Source: Pleomorphomonas sp. JP5
GTDB taxonomy: Bacteria; Pseudomonadota; Alphaproteobacteria; Rhizobiales; Pleomorphomonadaceae
Length of the DNA stretch: 64,000 nt
Assembly (NCBI RefSeq): GCF_023721815.1
Contig: NZ_JAMDLI010000002.1
Location: 62,001 to 126,000 of the forward strand
Reading direction: 5' to 3'
Part shown: positions 53,336 to 64,000 of the stretch, piece after piece
Layout: each line of letters starts with the position of its first letter
How positions within the stretch are numbered: the first letter of the stretch is position 1
Position numbers and translations under genes: made by a program
The notes under the pieces: generated by a model
The model's input: the letters and a program-made list of their open reading frames with translations, nothing else
Database searches by the model: none
What the model was told of the DNA's origin: nothing

Positions 53336-54882
53336 AAGACACTCCGAACCTCCACCGCCTCGTCCCCGGCGAAGTTCCGCTTTCGGTCTGGCGCGCCATC
53401 TACTTCGGTGACAGCGCCACCATCGACGCATCCCTTCGCGCCCCGGTCGACAAGGCCGCCGCCGCCATCGAGGCGATCATCGGCAAGGGCGACCCGGTCT
53501 ATGGCGTCAACACCGGCTTCGGCAAGCTCGCCTCGGTTCGCATCGACACCGCCGACCTCGAAACGCTCCAGCGCAACATCGTGCTGTCGCATGCCGCTGG
53601 CGTCGGCGAACCGCTGCCGGTGCCGGTCGCTCGGCTGATCATGGCGCTGAAGCTGGCGAGCCTTGCTCAGGGCGCATCCGGCGTCCGCTGGGAAACGCTC
53701 GAACAGCTGGCCGCCTGCCTTGAGCGCGGCCTGATCCCCGTCATTCCGGGTCAGGGTTCGGTCGGCGCTTCCGGCGACCTCGCCCCGCTCGCCCACATGA
53801 CCGCGGCCTTGATGGGCGTCGGCCAGGTGTTCGTCGACGGGCGGCCGGTCGATGCCGCCGCCGCGCTGGAAGCCAACGGCCTCAAGCCCCTCGTCCTCGG
53901 CCCCAAGGAAGGGCTGGCGCTTCTCAACGGTACGCAGGTGTCGACAGCGATGGCGCTGGCCGGCCTGTTCGAGACCGAGCGCGTCTTCCAGGCGGCGCTC
54001 ATCACCGGCGCTCTCTCCGTCGACGCCGCCAAGGGATCGGATGGCCCCTTCGATCCGCGCATCCATCTTCTGCGCCGCCACAAGGGCCAGATCGACGTCG
54101 CCGCCAGCTTGCGCGCTCTGCTGTCGGGCTCGGTCATCCGCGCCTCGCATCTCGACGACCACGGCCGCGTTCAGGATCCCTATTGCCTGCGCTGTCAGCC
54201 GCAGGTGATGGGCGCCTGCCTCGATCTCCTCCGACAGGCGGCGGCAACGCTGAGCGACGAGGCCAATGGCGTCTCCGACAACCCCCTGGTGTTCACCGAC
54301 ACCGGCGAGGTCATCTCGGGCGGCAACTTCCACGCCGAACCCGTCGCCTTTGCCGCCGACATCATCGCCCTCGCCATCTGCGAGATCGGCTCGATCGCCG
54401 AGCGCCGCATCGCCATGCTTGTCGACCCAGCGCTCAGCGGACTTCCGGCCTTCCTGACGCCCAAACCCGGCCTCAACTCCGGCTTCATGATCCCGCAGGT
54501 GACGGCAGCGGCCCTCGTGTCCGAAAACAAGCAGATGGCCCATCCGGCGTCGGTCGATTCCATTCCGACCTCGGCCAACCAGGAAGACCACGTCTCCATG
54601 GCGGCGCATGGCGCACGCCGTCTCCGGACCATGGCGAGAAACGCCGCCCACGTCATCGGCATCGAGTATCTTGCCGCCGCCCAAGGCATCGGCTTCCACG
54701 CACCGCTCGGCACCTCGAAGCCGCTTGCCGCGGCGATCGATCTTCTGCGAGCGGACGTCGCACCGCTTTCCGACGACCGGCATTTTGCGCCCGATATCGA
54801 CGCGGCCAGCCGGCTCGTCACATCGGGTCGGCTCCTCGCGGCTCTCGAAAGCGAGCTCCTGCCGGCGTTGGTGCAGGAATGA
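53332..54882 (+). CDS. hutH: Histidine ammonia-lyase
   Basis: 516 residues. It deaminates histidine to urocanate. The self-formed MIO cofactor comes from Ala146-Ser147-Gly148 in [14 protein letters not shown], and YGVNTGFG near residue 57 carries the catalytic tyrosine. The family block [13 protein letters not shown] is intact. ATGA overlaps join it to hutI and hutG. Confidence 0.96.
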   Translation: MKDTPNLHRLVPGEVPLSVWRAIYFGDSATIDASLRAPVDKAAAAIEAIIGKGDPVYGVNTGFGKLASVRIDTADLETLQRNIVLSHAAGVGEPLPVPVARLIMALKLASLAQGASGVRWETLEQLAACLERGLIPVIPGQGSVGASGDLAPLAHMTAALMGVGQVFVDGRPVDAAAALEANGLKPLVLGPKEGLALLNGTQVSTAMALAGLFETERVFQAALITGALSVDAAKGSDGPFDPRIHLLRRHKGQIDVAASLRALLSGSVIRASHLDDHGRVQDPYCLRCQPQVMGACLDLLRQAAATLSDEANGVSDNPLVFTDTGEVISGGNFHAEPVAFAADIIALAICEIGSIAERRIAMLVDPALSGLPAFLTPKPGLNSGFMIPQVTAAALVSENKQMAHPASVDSIPTSANQEDHVSMAAHGARRLRTMARNAAHVIGIEYLAAAQGIGFHAPLGTSKPLAAAIDLLRADVAPLSDDRHFAPDIDAASRLVTSGRLLAALESELLPALVQE

Positions 54883-55700
54883 GCGGTATGATGGGCCCGG
54901 TCATCCGGCGCGGGAACGCGCCACTCGTTCTTTCCATGCCGCATGTCGGCACGGCGATCCCAGAGGAGATCGAGGCGCGCCTCGTGTCCCCGTGGCTGGC
55001 CAGAAAGGACGCCGATTGGTGGATCGACCAGCTCTATGAGTTCGCCGGCGAGCTCGACGCCACCATCGTTCGCGCTCACTGGTCGCGCACCGTGATCGAC
55101 CTCAATCGCGATCCAAGCGGCGTCTCGCTCTATCCGGGGCAGGCCACCACCGGACTCTGCCCCATCGAGACCTTCGACGGCGAGCCGCTCTATCGCCCCG
55201 GAGAAGAGCCCGCAGCCGAGGAGATCGAGGCGCGCACCGATCTCTACTTCCGGCCCTACCACAAGGCGCTGTCCAGTGAACTTAGCCGGCTACGTGAATC
55301 GAGTGAGCGGGTGGTTCTCTATGACTGCCACTCTATCCGTTCCGCCATTTATCGTTTATTTGCCGGCAAATTACCAGTCTTCAACCTGGGCACAAACAGC
55401 GGTGCCGCCGCCGATCCCGACCTGGTAGAACGGGCCTCCAGCGTGATCGCGTCCTCCGGTCGCAGCCATATTGTCGACGGCCGCTTCAAGGGCGGCTACA
55501 TCACCCGCCATTATGGCCAGCCGGAGCACGGCGTCCACGCGTTGCAGATGGAGCTCGCCTGTCGCGGCTATATGCGCGAAAGCCTGGGCCCGGTCAGCGA
55601 GGCCAACTGGCCGATCGCCTTCGACCCGGTATTCGCAGGGCCGACGCGGCTGACGCTGCGAGCCGTATTGGTCGCCTGTCTGGCCTTCGCAAGGGGCTGA
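54879..55700 (+). CDS. hutG: N-formylglutamate amidohydrolase
   Basis: 273 residues of the N-formylglutamate deformylase family. It releases formate and glutamate from N-formylglutamate, the last step of the five-step hut route. [10 protein letters not shown] near the start and [10 protein letters not shown] are typical. This form implies that formiminoglutamate is first deiminated by HutF. hutU and hutF, needed for the full pathway, are not in the window. Confidence 0.92.
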   Translation: MSGMMGPVIRRGNAPLVLSMPHVGTAIPEEIEARLVSPWLARKDADWWIDQLYEFAGELDATIVRAHWSRTVIDLNRDPSGVSLYPGQATTGLCPIETFDGEPLYRPGEEPAAEEIEARTDLYFRPYHKALSSELSRLRESSERVVLYDCHSIRSAIYRLFAGKLPVFNLGTNSGAAADPDLVERASSVIASSGRSHIVDGRFKGGYITRHYGQPEHGVHALQMELACRGYMRESLGPVSEANWPIAFDPVFAGPTRLTLRAVLVACLAFARG

Positions 55701-55703
55701 GGC

Positions 55704-56618
55704 TCATTCGACAACCCGGAGCGAGCGCTTGGCGGATGGACCGGGCAGCGGAATGACATCGACGGCGACCGTCAAGCTATGGGCGCCCGAGGCGACGATG
55801 ACACCGTCAAGCGGCGACACGTCGGAATAGTCGCGTCCAATGGCGAGAACGAGATGATCCTCGCCAGCCATGATGCCGTTGGTCGGGTCGAGCCCCACCC
55901 AGCCAGCCTCGCCGCCACACCACACCTCGACCCAGGCGTGGGTGGCGTCGGCGCCTTCCAGGCGTTCCCGACCAGGCGGCGGCTCGGTGCGGAGGTAACC
56001 GGACACATAACGCACCGGCAGCGCGATACCCCTGAGGCCGGCGATCATGACATGGGCGAAGTCCTGGCAGACGCCCTTTCTCGCGGCGAAAGCGTCCGAT
56101 GGACTGGTGTCGGCGTCGGTGGCGCCAAGCACATAGGCGAAATCGCCCTTGACCCGCTTCATGAGCTCGATCGCCCCCTCCAGCATCGGTCGCCGAGCCG
56201 GGAACGACTGGGCGGCATAGCGGGTGATGGCGGCGTCGAGCGGCACCGACGGCGAGACGAACAGACCATGCACGGGCGAATCCGGGCCAAGGTCGCGGCT
56301 GGCCACCGCGAGCGCCCGGATCTCTTCGGCCGATGGCGTCAGCGCGGCGAGATAGGGTTCGGCCGGCAGCACTTCCACCTCGGCGTCGAGCCGAACAACC
56401 AGCTCGTCATGCGGACGATCGAGAGCGAAATGGCAGATGCGGTTGCCGAAGAAATCCAAGGTCTCCTGCCGCTCCGACGGTACAGGGGCGATGGAAAGCG
56501 CCGCCTTGCGCACCGTCTGCCCCTTGCGATCCACCGGCAACAGCCGTGCGACGTGGCTCGAATAGGGAACCGCCGCCGCATAGGCGTAGCGCGTCTGCTG
56601 GCGCAATTCATAGATCAT
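55704..56618 (-). CDS. Transglutaminase-like protein with N-terminal bacterial transglutaminase domain
   Basis: 304 residues. The triad is Cys184 (RKGVCQDFAHVMIAGLRG), His227 (ATHAWVEVW) and Asp244 (GLDPTNG). Such proteins occur with circularly permuted ATP-grasp and alpha-E proteins in a widespread cluster predicted to make or process small peptides; the chemistry has not been established to my knowledge. It overlaps the upstream fusion gene by four bases and has no signal peptide. Confidence 0.88.
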   Translation of the reverse strand: MIYELRQQTRYAYAAAVPYSSHVARLLPVDRKGQTVRKAALSIAPVPSERQETLDFFGNRICHFALDRPHDELVVRLDAEVEVLPAEPYLAALTPSAEEIRALAVASRDLGPDSPVHGLFVSPSVPLDAAITRYAAQSFPARRPMLEGAIELMKRVKGDFAYVLGATDADTSPSDAFAARKGVCQDFAHVMIAGLRGIALPVRYVSGYLRTEPPPGRERLEGADATHAWVEVWCGGEAGWVGLDPTNGIMAGEDHLVLAIGRDYSDVSPLDGVIVASGAHSLTVAVDVIPLPGPSAKRSLRVVE

Positions 56619-59119
56619 TCGAGCTCCTCCGGCCGCGCCTCGCTGGGGCGCTGGGTGAAGAAGCGATCGGTCACGAGGCCGGACAGTCGCAACAGCCGGT
56701 TGGTGACCTTGTCGAGGTCGCGCGTCTCGATCTTCTCGGCCGCCGTATTGGCAAGCCGCGCGTCGAGCTTGCGGGCAAGGCGCAGAAGTTCGACCGGGCG
56801 CCCGTCGACGCGGGTGGCCGGCAATGCTTCCAGGTGCTCGACGATGCGCGCCGTCTGGAACGCGACGGAACGCGGGTTGGCGTCGTCCAGCATCAGAAGG
56901 TCGATCACCGGCAAGGGCGCCGGCCGCATCACGTAGCGCCAACGATAGGTGATCTGGCTGTCCCCCGCCTCAAGGGCAAGATCGAGCGCCTCGGTCGACG
57001 GCGTCTCGAGGGCGAAGCGGCGGACCAAACCCGCCGTGGTAAGCGCTCGTTCTATCCGGCGGCCGAGATCGAGGAAACGCCAGCCCATGGCGCGGTTCAT
57101 GTTCTCGGAGGCGAGGCCTGCGAAGGCGGCAATGCGCCGCAGGCCGTGATTGACCTCGTCGAGCATCTGCACCGGGTTGAGGCGTCGCCGGCCCATGCCC
57201 TCGAACAGGACGGCTATTTCCGTCACCGCCCGAAAGGCGTCCGGCGCCAGGCGGTCGCGAATGGCCGAGCCGGCGCCCCGCGCCGCGCCGGTCAACGCCG
57301 GCAGGCCGGAGGGGGACGCGGGGTCGCCAAGAGCTGCGGCGACAAGCTGGATCGGCGTCCCCTTGCGTTCGAGATCGATGGCGCCGATGAACCGCAAATG
57401 GTCAGTCAGCGCCCGGATGATCGGCTGGTCGGCATCGCCACCGGCCTCCACCAGCCGGTTGATCAGCGCGCGCAGAAGACGCAGGGTACCTTCCGACCGT
57501 TCCAGATAGCGGGCGAGCCAATAGAGATTGTCGGCAGAACGTGACGGCAGCGTCCCCGTGGATCGGCGAATGGATATGCGATCCGGTTGAGGCAGCAGCG
57601 AAACCTCTCTGACCGGCGCATCGGACAGAACCCAGACATCGGCCGTCTCGGCTCCTTGTTGCATGGACACGAGGCGCGCGTCGCTCGACCCCGAGATGCG
57701 GCAGAATCCGCCGGGCATCACCACCCAGTCCCGATCGCCGACGGCGGCCACGAACAGGCGCAACACGAAAGGCTTGGGCACCAGGCGGTTGCCGTCCCAG
57801 ACCGGCATGGTGGAAAGGCCGACGTTTTCCTGGCCGACCACGTCGAGGCCGCGTGTCTCGATCAGATCCCGCACCGCCTGCCGTTCGGCCTTGCTCATGG
57901 CCGCGCCGAGCTTGCTCCAGAAGGGCAGCCCCGGCAGAGGACCGGAAAAGGCCGAGGCGATGGCCATGCGGTCGAAGCGATCGAGTACCGCCCGCCGCTC
58001 GGCCTCCTGCCCGCACCACCATGTGGCGAGGTTCGGCAGCGTCAGCTCTTCGCCGAGCAGATGCCGGCAGAGCGCCGGCATGAACCCCATCAAGGCTCGC
58101 GATTCTGCAACGCCGGAGCCGAGCGCATTGGTGACGTCGACACATCCGGACCGGACCGCCTGCACCAACCCCGGCACGCCGAGCGCCGAAGCCGTACGGA
58201 GCTCGAGGGGATCTGCGAAATCGCCGTCGAGCCGTCGCCACAGCGCGTCGATGCGCTTGAGCCCCGAAACGGTGCGCACATAGACCGCATCGCCGCGAAC
58301 CGTCAGATCGCCGCCTTCCACCAGCAGGAAACCGAGGTAGCGGGCGAGATAGGCATGCTCGAAGTAGGTCTCATTGAGCCGCCCCGGCGTGAGCAGGCCG
58401 ACCCTCGCTTCGGCATTGGCGTTGAGGGCGGCGAGATCGTCGCGAAAAGCCTGGAAAAACGGCGCGAGCCGTTCGACATTGAGCCCGCGCGCCACTTCCG
58501 GCAGCGCCCGCGTCACCGCCAGGCGGTTCTCCAGCGCGTAGCCGGATCCGGACGGCGCTTGCGCACGATCGCTGAGCACCCACCAGCGCCCGTCGGGACC
58601 TCGACCGAGATCAACGGCGAAAAAGCGCAGGAAGCGCCCCCCTTTCGGCACGACGCCGACCATCGGTCTCAGGAAATCAGGGCTGCCGGCAATGGCCGCG
58701 GCCGGAATCACGCCGTCGCGGGCGAGCCGCCCCGGACCATAGACGTCGGCGAGCAGCGCCTCCGTGAGACGGGCACGCTGAATCGCGCCGGCCGACAGCA
58801 CCGCCCATTCCGACTGGGAAATCAGAAGCGGCAGCGGCGTCAGGGGCCAGGGACGCTCGGCCCCGGCCGGGTCGTCATAGACGCGAAAGAACACGCCGGA
58901 GTTCTTGAGCTGCTGCTCGGCACCGGCAAAGGCCTCGCGCACACCATCCTCGCCGAGATCGGCGAGGCGCTGCAGAAAGGAAGGCCAGGGCCCGCGTAGC
59001 GTACCATCGGGCGCCATCATCTCGTCATAGGCGCCGGCAAGCGGCTTGTAGCCCCGCGTCAGCAAACCAGATCCGGCTTTCTGTCCGGCAGTGGGCGGAT
59101 CGGGCTGAAGCTGGCTCAT
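56615..59119 (-). CDS. Circularly permuted ATP-grasp / alpha-E domain fusion
   Basis: 834 residues. Residues ~1-490 are a circularly permuted type 2 ATP-grasp domain (start GLLTRGYKPLAGAYDEMM; LLTPGRLNETYFEHAYLARYLG typical). Residues ~515-830 are the all-helical alpha-E domain (SADNLYWLARYLERSEGTLR). In many genomes these are two genes; here they are fused. Usually read as a peptide-bond-forming ligase with an unknown partner domain. Part of a three-gene leftward operon with the two transglutaminase-like genes. Confidence 0.9.
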   Translation of the reverse strand: MSQLQPDPPTAGQKAGSGLLTRGYKPLAGAYDEMMAPDGTLRGPWPSFLQRLADLGEDGVREAFAGAEQQLKNSGVFFRVYDDPAGAERPWPLTPLPLLISQSEWAVLSAGAIQRARLTEALLADVYGPGRLARDGVIPAAAIAGSPDFLRPMVGVVPKGGRFLRFFAVDLGRGPDGRWWVLSDRAQAPSGSGYALENRLAVTRALPEVARGLNVERLAPFFQAFRDDLAALNANAEARVGLLTPGRLNETYFEHAYLARYLGFLLVEGGDLTVRGDAVYVRTVSGLKRIDALWRRLDGDFADPLELRTASALGVPGLVQAVRSGCVDVTNALGSGVAESRALMGFMPALCRHLLGEELTLPNLATWWCGQEAERRAVLDRFDRMAIASAFSGPLPGLPFWSKLGAAMSKAERQAVRDLIETRGLDVVGQENVGLSTMPVWDGNRLVPKPFVLRLFVAAVGDRDWVVMPGGFCRISGSSDARLVSMQQGAETADVWVLSDAPVREVSLLPQPDRISIRRSTGTLPSRSADNLYWLARYLERSEGTLRLLRALINRLVEAGGDADQPIIRALTDHLRFIGAIDLERKGTPIQLVAAALGDPASPSGLPALTGAARGAGSAIRDRLAPDAFRAVTEIAVLFEGMGRRRLNPVQMLDEVNHGLRRIAAFAGLASENMNRAMGWRFLDLGRRIERALTTAGLVRRFALETPSTEALDLALEAGDSQITYRWRYVMRPAPLPVIDLLMLDDANPRSVAFQTARIVEHLEALPATRVDGRPVELLRLARKLDARLANTAAEKIETRDLDKVTNRLLRLSGLVTDRFFTQRPSEARPEELE

Positions 59120-59207
59120 CGGGTTTCCGGCGTGGGCGACAGGTGTGGTGCCGCGAGTTAAGCAGACCGACGCGGCATCGCCAAGATGGCCACCCGTCGG
59201 TCTCGAT

Positions 59208-62200
59208 TCATATGCCGGCCGGCCGCCGGAGGTCGAGTGTCGTGGGGAACTCGCCCGGCGCTTCCTCGGCCGGCAGGTTCACCGTCCCTTGCGAGTGGCC
59301 GAAGTCCTGGAAGCGGGCGAGCCGCCGCGCCTCGGCCTCGTAGGCGTTGACGGGGAAAGTTTCATAGTTCCGACCACCGGGATGGGCGACGAAATAGGTA
59401 GCGCCGCCCAGTGACCGCTTCGACCAGCGATCGACGATTTCGAAAGTCAGCGGCGCGTTAACCGGCAGCACCGGATGGATGCCGCTGGCCGGCTGCCAGG
59501 CCTTGAAGCGAACACCGCCGACGTAGTCCCCGACACGACCGGTCGCTGCGACCGGCACGCGCCGGCCATTGCAAGCAAGGACATGCCGGGCTGGATCGAA
59601 GCCGGAAACGCGCGCCTGCAACCTCTCCACCGAGCTGTCGACGAAGCGCACCGTGCCACCGGCGGCTCCCTGCTCGCCGGTGACGTGCCACGGCTCGAGC
59701 GCGCCCCTGAGCTCCAGCGAAACACCCTGCCGCTTGACGGTGCCGAAATAGGGGAAGCGAAACTCGCGCTGGGCATCGTACCAGACCGATTCCATGGGAT
59801 AGCCGGCCCGGTTGAGGTCGGCGATCACCTCCAGGAAGTCCTGCCAAACGAAATGCTCCAGCATGAAGCGATCGAAGAGCGCCGTGCCGTGGCGCGAGAA
59901 GTTGCCCTGCTGCGGCTCGTTCCAGAACCAGGCGATCAGCGCCCGGAGCAGTAGTTGCTGGGCGAGCGACATGCGCGAATCCGGCGGCATCTCGAAGGAG
60001 CGGAACTCGACGAGACCCAGCCGACCGGTCGGGCCATCCGGCGAGAACAGCTTGTCGATGCAGATTTCCGAGCGATGAGTGTTGCCGGTGACGTCTGTGA
60101 GAAGATTGCGGAACAGGCGATCGACCAGCCAAGGCAAAGGCGCCGCCCCTTCGCCCGGCGCAGGCACCTGGGCAAGCGCGATCTCGAGCTCGTAGAGGTT
60201 ATCGTGCCTGGCTTCGTCGATGCGTGGCGCCTGGCTGGTCGGCCCGATGAACAGGCCCGAGAACAGGTAGCTGAGCGAGGGATGCCGCTGCCAGTAGAGA
60301 ACAAGGCTCTTCAGAAGGTCGGGCCGGCGAAGAAACGGGCTATCGGAAGGTGACGCGCCGCCGACCACCACGTGGTTGCCGCCGCCGGTGCCGGTGTGGC
60401 GGCCATCGATCATGAACTTGTCTGTGCCGAGGCGAGAGAGTCGCGCCTCCTCGTAGACGGCCGAGGTGATGGCAACGCAGTCTCTCCAGCCGGCGGCGGG
60501 ATGGACGTTGACCTCGATGACGCCGGGATCGGGCGCAACCCGAATGACGTTGAGGCGCGGATCAGGCGGCGGCGGGTAGCCCTCGACATGAACGGGCAAC
60601 CCGAGGTCCTCCGCCGTGGATTCGACGGCGGCCAGCAGCTCGAGATAATCGTCGGCGCCCGCCACCGGCGGCATGAACACACAGAGCCGGCCATCTCGCG
60701 GCTCGACGCTCATGGCCGTACGGACGGCTCCGCCATCGCCGGTCATCCACTGGTCGACGCGCGGATCGTCGGCGGCCTGCTCGCGCGAGTGTTCGTAGGC
60801 CGTGGCGAGCTGATCGGGATCCGGCAGATCCGGGAGTTCCCCCATCAGGTCGCGATCGACATGGAAGGGATAGGCGGCCGGCGGCACCCATGGAAGCGAG
60901 GCGAGCGGCAGACGAAAGCCGGCGGGAGAGTCGCCGGGAAGAAGATAGAGCTTGCCTCGCCGGAAGTTCCAGACCTCCGACAGCCAGCCCCTGCCGGCGG
61001 CCCCTTGCCAGCGCTGCACCGGCAGCACGTAGGCGCCGGGCGTGCCGAGGCCACGTTCGAAGACCCGCGCGATGCGGGCGCGCTCCTCCGGATCGTCGAG
61101 TTTGCTGTCCTCGGCGGTGACATTGTCCGGCAACCCGGATTCTTTCAGTATCCAGTGGGCCGGATCCTCATAGGCCGGCACGGCGCAGCGACCGGACACG
61201 CCAAGCCGACGGGCCACGCCGCGCGCCAATGCGCAAGCGCCCTCCGCATTGGCCGGCGCGAGCTCGGTCTCCGGCGCGACGAGGTCGAGATTGCGCCAGA
61301 TCGGCTTGCCGTCCTTGCGCCAGTAGAGCGAGAACGTCCAGCGCGGCAGGCTCTCGCCTGGGTACCACTTGCCTTGTCCATAGTGCAGGAAGCCGCCCGG
61401 CGCGAAGCGAGCGGCAAGGCGACGGATCAACTCGTCGGCCCGGCCCCGCTTGGTGGGACCGACGGCGGCGGTGTTCCATTCCTCCGACTGGTAGTCGTCG
61501 ATCGAGACGAACGTCGGCTCGCCCCCCATGGTGAGACGGACGTCGCCGGCTGCGAGATCGGCATCCACCGTCTCGCCCAACCGGTCCAGACGCTCCCACG
61601 CATCGTCGGAGAAGGGCCAGGTGACACGCGGCCGCTCGTCGACGCGGGCGATCTTCATCTCGAAGAAGAACTCGGTTTTCGTGTCGGGCGGCGCACTGAA
61701 GGAACCGACGATGGGCGCCGCCGAGCGATAGTGCGGCGTCGCAGCGAGCGGAATATGGCTCTCGCCGGTCAAAAGACCCGAGGTGGGATCGAGGCCGATC
61801 CAGCCGGCGCCGGGAATATAGACCTCAGCCCAGGCATGTAGGTCGGTGAAATCGACATCGGTGCCCGACGGACCGTCGAGTGCCTTGACGTCGGGCCTGA
61901 GCTGGATGAGGTAGCCCGAGACGAAACGGGCGGCGAGGCCGAGCCGACGAAGAAGCTGCACCAGGAGCCAGCCGCTGTCGCGGCACGACCCCGCCCGGCG
62001 CGTCAGCGTCTCCTCCGGACTTTGCACCCCTGGTTCAAGACGGATCTCGTAGCCGATATGCTGCTGGAGCGCCTGGTTCACCGCAACGACGAAATCGGTG
62101 GTCTGCTTGCGTTCGCGCGGGATCGCCGCGAGATAGGCCTCGAAGAGCTCCCCCTCCTCCTCGCATTCGAGAAACGGCGCAAGGTCCTTGGCGAGATCCG

Positions 62201-62522
62201 GCGCGTAGGTAAACGGCCAGGTCTCGGCATAATTCTCGATGAAGAAATCGAACGGATTGTAGACCGCCATCTCGGCGAGCAGGTCGACGCTCACCGAGAA
62301 CTCGGATGTCGGCTCGGGAAAGACGAACCGGGCTAGCCAGTTGCCGTGCGGGTCCTGCTGCCAGTTGACGAAGTGAGTCTCCGGCGTGACCTTCAGAGCA
62401 TAGGCAGGCACGGCGGTCCGGCTGTGCGGCGCAGGTCTCAACCGCACCAGCTGAGGAGAAAGAAGGACCGGCTTGTCATAGACATAGCGGGTGACGTGCG
62501 TCAGCTTGGTCAGGACGGCCAT
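59208..62522 (-). CDS. Large transglutaminase-like protein with DUF2126 domain
   Basis: 1104 residues. The N-terminal transglutaminase domain (1-~290) has Cys180 ([18 protein letters not shown]), His229 ([11 protein letters not shown]) and Asp245 (GLDPTSG). The rest is the DUF2126 region, with [18 protein letters not shown] and [20 protein letters not shown] typical. Together with the downstream ATP-grasp/alpha-E and small transglutaminase genes it forms the conserved predicted peptide-synthesis cluster. The ATG at 62522 has GGGAG upstream. Confidence 0.9.
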   Translation of the reverse strand: MAVLTKLTHVTRYVYDKPVLLSPQLVRLRPAPHSRTAVPAYALKVTPETHFVNWQQDPHGNWLARFVFPEPTSEFSVSVDLLAEMAVYNPFDFFIENYAETWPFTYAPDLAKDLAPFLECEEEGELFEAYLAAIPRERKQTTDFVVAVNQALQQHIGYEIRLEPGVQSPEETLTRRAGSCRDSGWLLVQLLRRLGLAARFVSGYLIQLRPDVKALDGPSGTDVDFTDLHAWAEVYIPGAGWIGLDPTSGLLTGESHIPLAATPHYRSAAPIVGSFSAPPDTKTEFFFEMKIARVDERPRVTWPFSDDAWERLDRLGETVDADLAAGDVRLTMGGEPTFVSIDDYQSEEWNTAAVGPTKRGRADELIRRLAARFAPGGFLHYGQGKWYPGESLPRWTFSLYWRKDGKPIWRNLDLVAPETELAPANAEGACALARGVARRLGVSGRCAVPAYEDPAHWILKESGLPDNVTAEDSKLDDPEERARIARVFERGLGTPGAYVLPVQRWQGAAGRGWLSEVWNFRRGKLYLLPGDSPAGFRLPLASLPWVPPAAYPFHVDRDLMGELPDLPDPDQLATAYEHSREQAADDPRVDQWMTGDGGAVRTAMSVEPRDGRLCVFMPPVAGADDYLELLAAVESTAEDLGLPVHVEGYPPPPDPRLNVIRVAPDPGVIEVNVHPAAGWRDCVAITSAVYEEARLSRLGTDKFMIDGRHTGTGGGNHVVVGGASPSDSPFLRRPDLLKSLVLYWQRHPSLSYLFSGLFIGPTSQAPRIDEARHDNLYELEIALAQVPAPGEGAAPLPWLVDRLFRNLLTDVTGNTHRSEICIDKLFSPDGPTGRLGLVEFRSFEMPPDSRMSLAQQLLLRALIAWFWNEPQQGNFSRHGTALFDRFMLEHFVWQDFLEVIADLNRAGYPMESVWYDAQREFRFPYFGTVKRQGVSLELRGALEPWHVTGEQGAAGGTVRFVDSSVERLQARVSGFDPARHVLACNGRRVPVAATGRVGDYVGGVRFKAWQPASGIHPVLPVNAPLTFEIVDRWSKRSLGGATYFVAHPGGRNYETFPVNAYEAEARRLARFQDFGHSQGTVNLPAEEAPGEFPTTLDLRRPAGI

Positions 62523-62628
62523 CATCTCTCCCTGCGGTCGCATTGAGCGCGACCGCATTTAAGGGCGAAACAGCCATCCGGGAAAGCCCTGAGCTTAGGC
62601 GACGCCTGCTTGCTTTATAGGCAAACCG

Positions 62629-63111
62629 TCAGGACTTGCGCGACAGAGGATCGATGACGATGTCGTAGAGCTTGGAAACAGACGGCGTGGCGATCTCTTC
62701 ATAGAGCGCGCTGTCGGTCGGCAGGCCGGTGGCAGCGGCGTCGACGGGCGGCGGAACGACCCAGCGCAAGCGATCCCAGCCGCGGCTCTGGCCCTCGACT
62801 TTCAGCACCTCGACGAACTTGCGACCGATGCCGCGGTTGCGGAACTCGGGCAGGACGTAGATATCCTCGAGATGACCGACCCGATGGCCCGACATGGTGT
62901 CCGGCAGGTCGAAGAACACGGCAAAGCCAACCAGCTCTTCATCGACGAAGGCGCCCAGCACTTCCGTCGCCGGATCGACGGCGAGAAGCTCGGCGTAATA
63001 CTCGTCCGGACGGCGCGGCGCGCCGCGCTTCATTGCCTGGGCATAGGCGGCAATAATCGGCGCCAGCTTGTGGGCGTCCGCCTGGGTGACAGCGGCAATC
63101 GTCAGCGACAT
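62629..63111 (-). CDS. GNAT-family N-acetyltransferase
   Basis: 160 residues. The acetyl-CoA site is in LEDIYVLPEFRNRGIGRKFV (R-x-x-G-x-G/A). Acceptor substrate unknown. The start at 63111 is preferred (GGGGGA upstream); the frame runs open further upstream without family similarity. Confidence 0.85.
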   Translation of the reverse strand: MSLTIAAVTQADAHKLAPIIAAYAQAMKRGAPRRPDEYYAELLAVDPATEVLGAFVDEELVGFAVFFDLPDTMSGHRVGHLEDIYVLPEFRNRGIGRKFVEVLKVEGQSRGWDRLRWVVPPPVDAAATGLPTDSALYEEIATPSVSKLYDIVIDPLSRKS

Positions 63112-63330
63112 GGTCAAAAGTCCCCCGGAAAAGCGACACTTACGCGTGACACCAGCATTACTTGCCCCATGCGGACGGCGGGAGCAAGGCTGAGACGAAG
63201 CGAGTCGCATTTTTTGGGTCGGAAGCGGCTTCGTCCCCCTCATGTCGGCATGACGGCCTCCGGGCTGGTCATCGTCGCCCGTCGCCGCTATCGTCGCTGC
63301 GGATTCTGGAAAGCCGGGGGGCAAGCCGCA

Positions 63331-64000
63331 ATGAGCGACATTTTCGAGCATTTCCGTCGCCAGGCCGAGGCCTGCCGCACCATGGGATCGCCATTTACCG
63401 CCCGCCTCGCCGACCTCGCGCCACGCTTTCTCGACCGAACGACGCTGACCGGCCGACGCATCCTTGCCTGGAACGGCCATGCCGGTGAGGACGCCGTGCC
63501 CCTGCGCCTGTTCGGCGGCCTGCACCGGTTGGTGTTAACCCAACGCGACACCGGGCTCGCCGCCGTCTATCCGCCGGTCGAGGTGTCGGACGAAACGCTC
63601 GTCGCCGCCGTGAGCGCCGCCATCGGCCAGCACGACCACGACCTTCACGACATCCTCATGAGCCCGCCGCAGACCAACGAGGTCGGCCGCTCGGCCATGC
63701 TTCTGCCCGGCTTTCTCTGGCTCGCCCGCCGTTTCGGTCCAAAGCTCGACATCCTTGAGATCGGCGCCAGCGCAGGCCTCAATCTCCACTGGGACGCCTA
63801 CGCCTATCGCTACGGCGACAGCCGCTGGGGCCGGACGAAGGCGCCCCTCGAACTCGCCCCCGACTGCGACGCCCCACCGCTGCTCGACGGAACGGTCGAG
63901 GTGGTGCGCCGCAGGGCCTGCGACCTCTCTCCCCTCGATCCAGCCGACGCGGAACACCGGACTCGGCTTCTCTCCTACGTCTGGGCCGACCAGACGGAGC
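63331..64000 (+). CDS. DUF2332 family protein (truncated by window end)
   Basis: At least 223 codons, open to the right edge. Reads MSDIFEHFRRQAEACRTMGS at the start. The glycine-rich block LDILEIGASAGLNLHWDAYA is the hallmark of the DUF2332 family and resembles an S-adenosylmethionine-binding loop. Function unknown. It is divergent from the acetyltransferase gene, with 219 bp between them and no clear ribosome binding site beyond a GGGGGG run near 63316. Confidence 0.82.
   Translation, partial: MSDIFEHFRRQAEACRTMGSPFTARLADLAPRFLDRTTLTGRRILAWNGHAGEDAVPLRLFGGLHRLVLTQRDTGLAAVYPPVEVSDETLVAAVSAAIGQHDHDLHDILMSPPQTNEVGRSAMLLPGFLWLARRFGPKLDILEIGASAGLNLHWDAYAYRYGDSRWGRTKAPLELAPDCDAPPLLDGTVEVVRRRACDLSPLDPADAEHRTRLLSYVWADQTE

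Overview
The window looks like chromosome of a GC-rich alphaproteobacterium, most likely of the order Hyphomicrobiales (Rhizobiales). The evidence is the dense co-directional gene packing with many ATGA start/stop overlaps, the ExoY/ExoP-type exopolysaccharide genes, the transglutaminase-like cysteine peptidase and the gene styles overall. A diazotrophic, facultatively anaerobic Pleomorphomonas-like organism would fit the combination of hydrogenases, but the species cannot be fixed from sequence alone. No rRNA, tRNA, CRISPR array, insertion sequence or prophage was seen.

Layout. 0-6.6 kb holds housekeeping and catabolic genes: an ABC-F ATPase, pyrF, an aldehyde dehydrogenase with an ethanolamine-type permease, and cobU/cobP. 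7.0-11.8 kb is an envelope/exopolysaccharide patch with a sugar transferase, a LapG-like cysteine peptidase, a small secreted protein and a tyrosine autokinase. 12-17.2 kb is an RND efflux operon with two adaptors. 17.2-19.8 kb is a NitT/TauT-type ABC importer. 20.2-24.0 kb is a two-gene [FeFe]-hydrogenase operon whose partner fuses a NuoF-like Fe-S domain to a GltD-like flavoprotein. 24.1-28 kb carries a MarR-regulated ketosynthase and leuA. 28-33.8 kb carries ubiD-ubiX, divergent from ubiT-ubiU-ubiV-nnrS (O2-independent ubiquinone synthesis). 34.0-44.1 kb carries a CooA-like haem regulator, hypB, hypA and a complete cooMKLXUH-type energy-converting [NiFe]-hydrogenase with a trailing ferredoxin. 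44.2-51.9 kb is a spermidine/putrescine-type ABC importer operon with an SDR, a divergent histidinol-dehydrogenase-like enzyme and a kinase-like protein. 52.1-55.7 kb is hutI-hutH-hutG. 55.7-62.5 kb is a transglutaminase / ATP-grasp / alpha-E cluster. A GNAT acetyltransferase and a truncated DUF2332 gene close the window.

How it works together. The 20-44 kb stretch reads as an anaerobic energy island. One soluble, NAD(P)H-linked [FeFe]-hydrogenase and one membrane-bound, ion-pumping CO-type [NiFe]-hydrogenase flank the genes that keep ubiquinone synthesis running without O2. A CooA homologue sits 5' of the [NiFe] genes. A perfect 20-bp palindrome with CooA-like half-sites lies just upstream of cooM, at the position expected for class II activation. 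No CO dehydrogenase (cooS) or CooF-type partner is in the window, so the electron donor must be encoded elsewhere or differ. The CooA homologue keeps the ferrous-haem histidine but has tyrosine where CooA has Cys75. These points make the 34-44 kb locus the most interesting part of the window.
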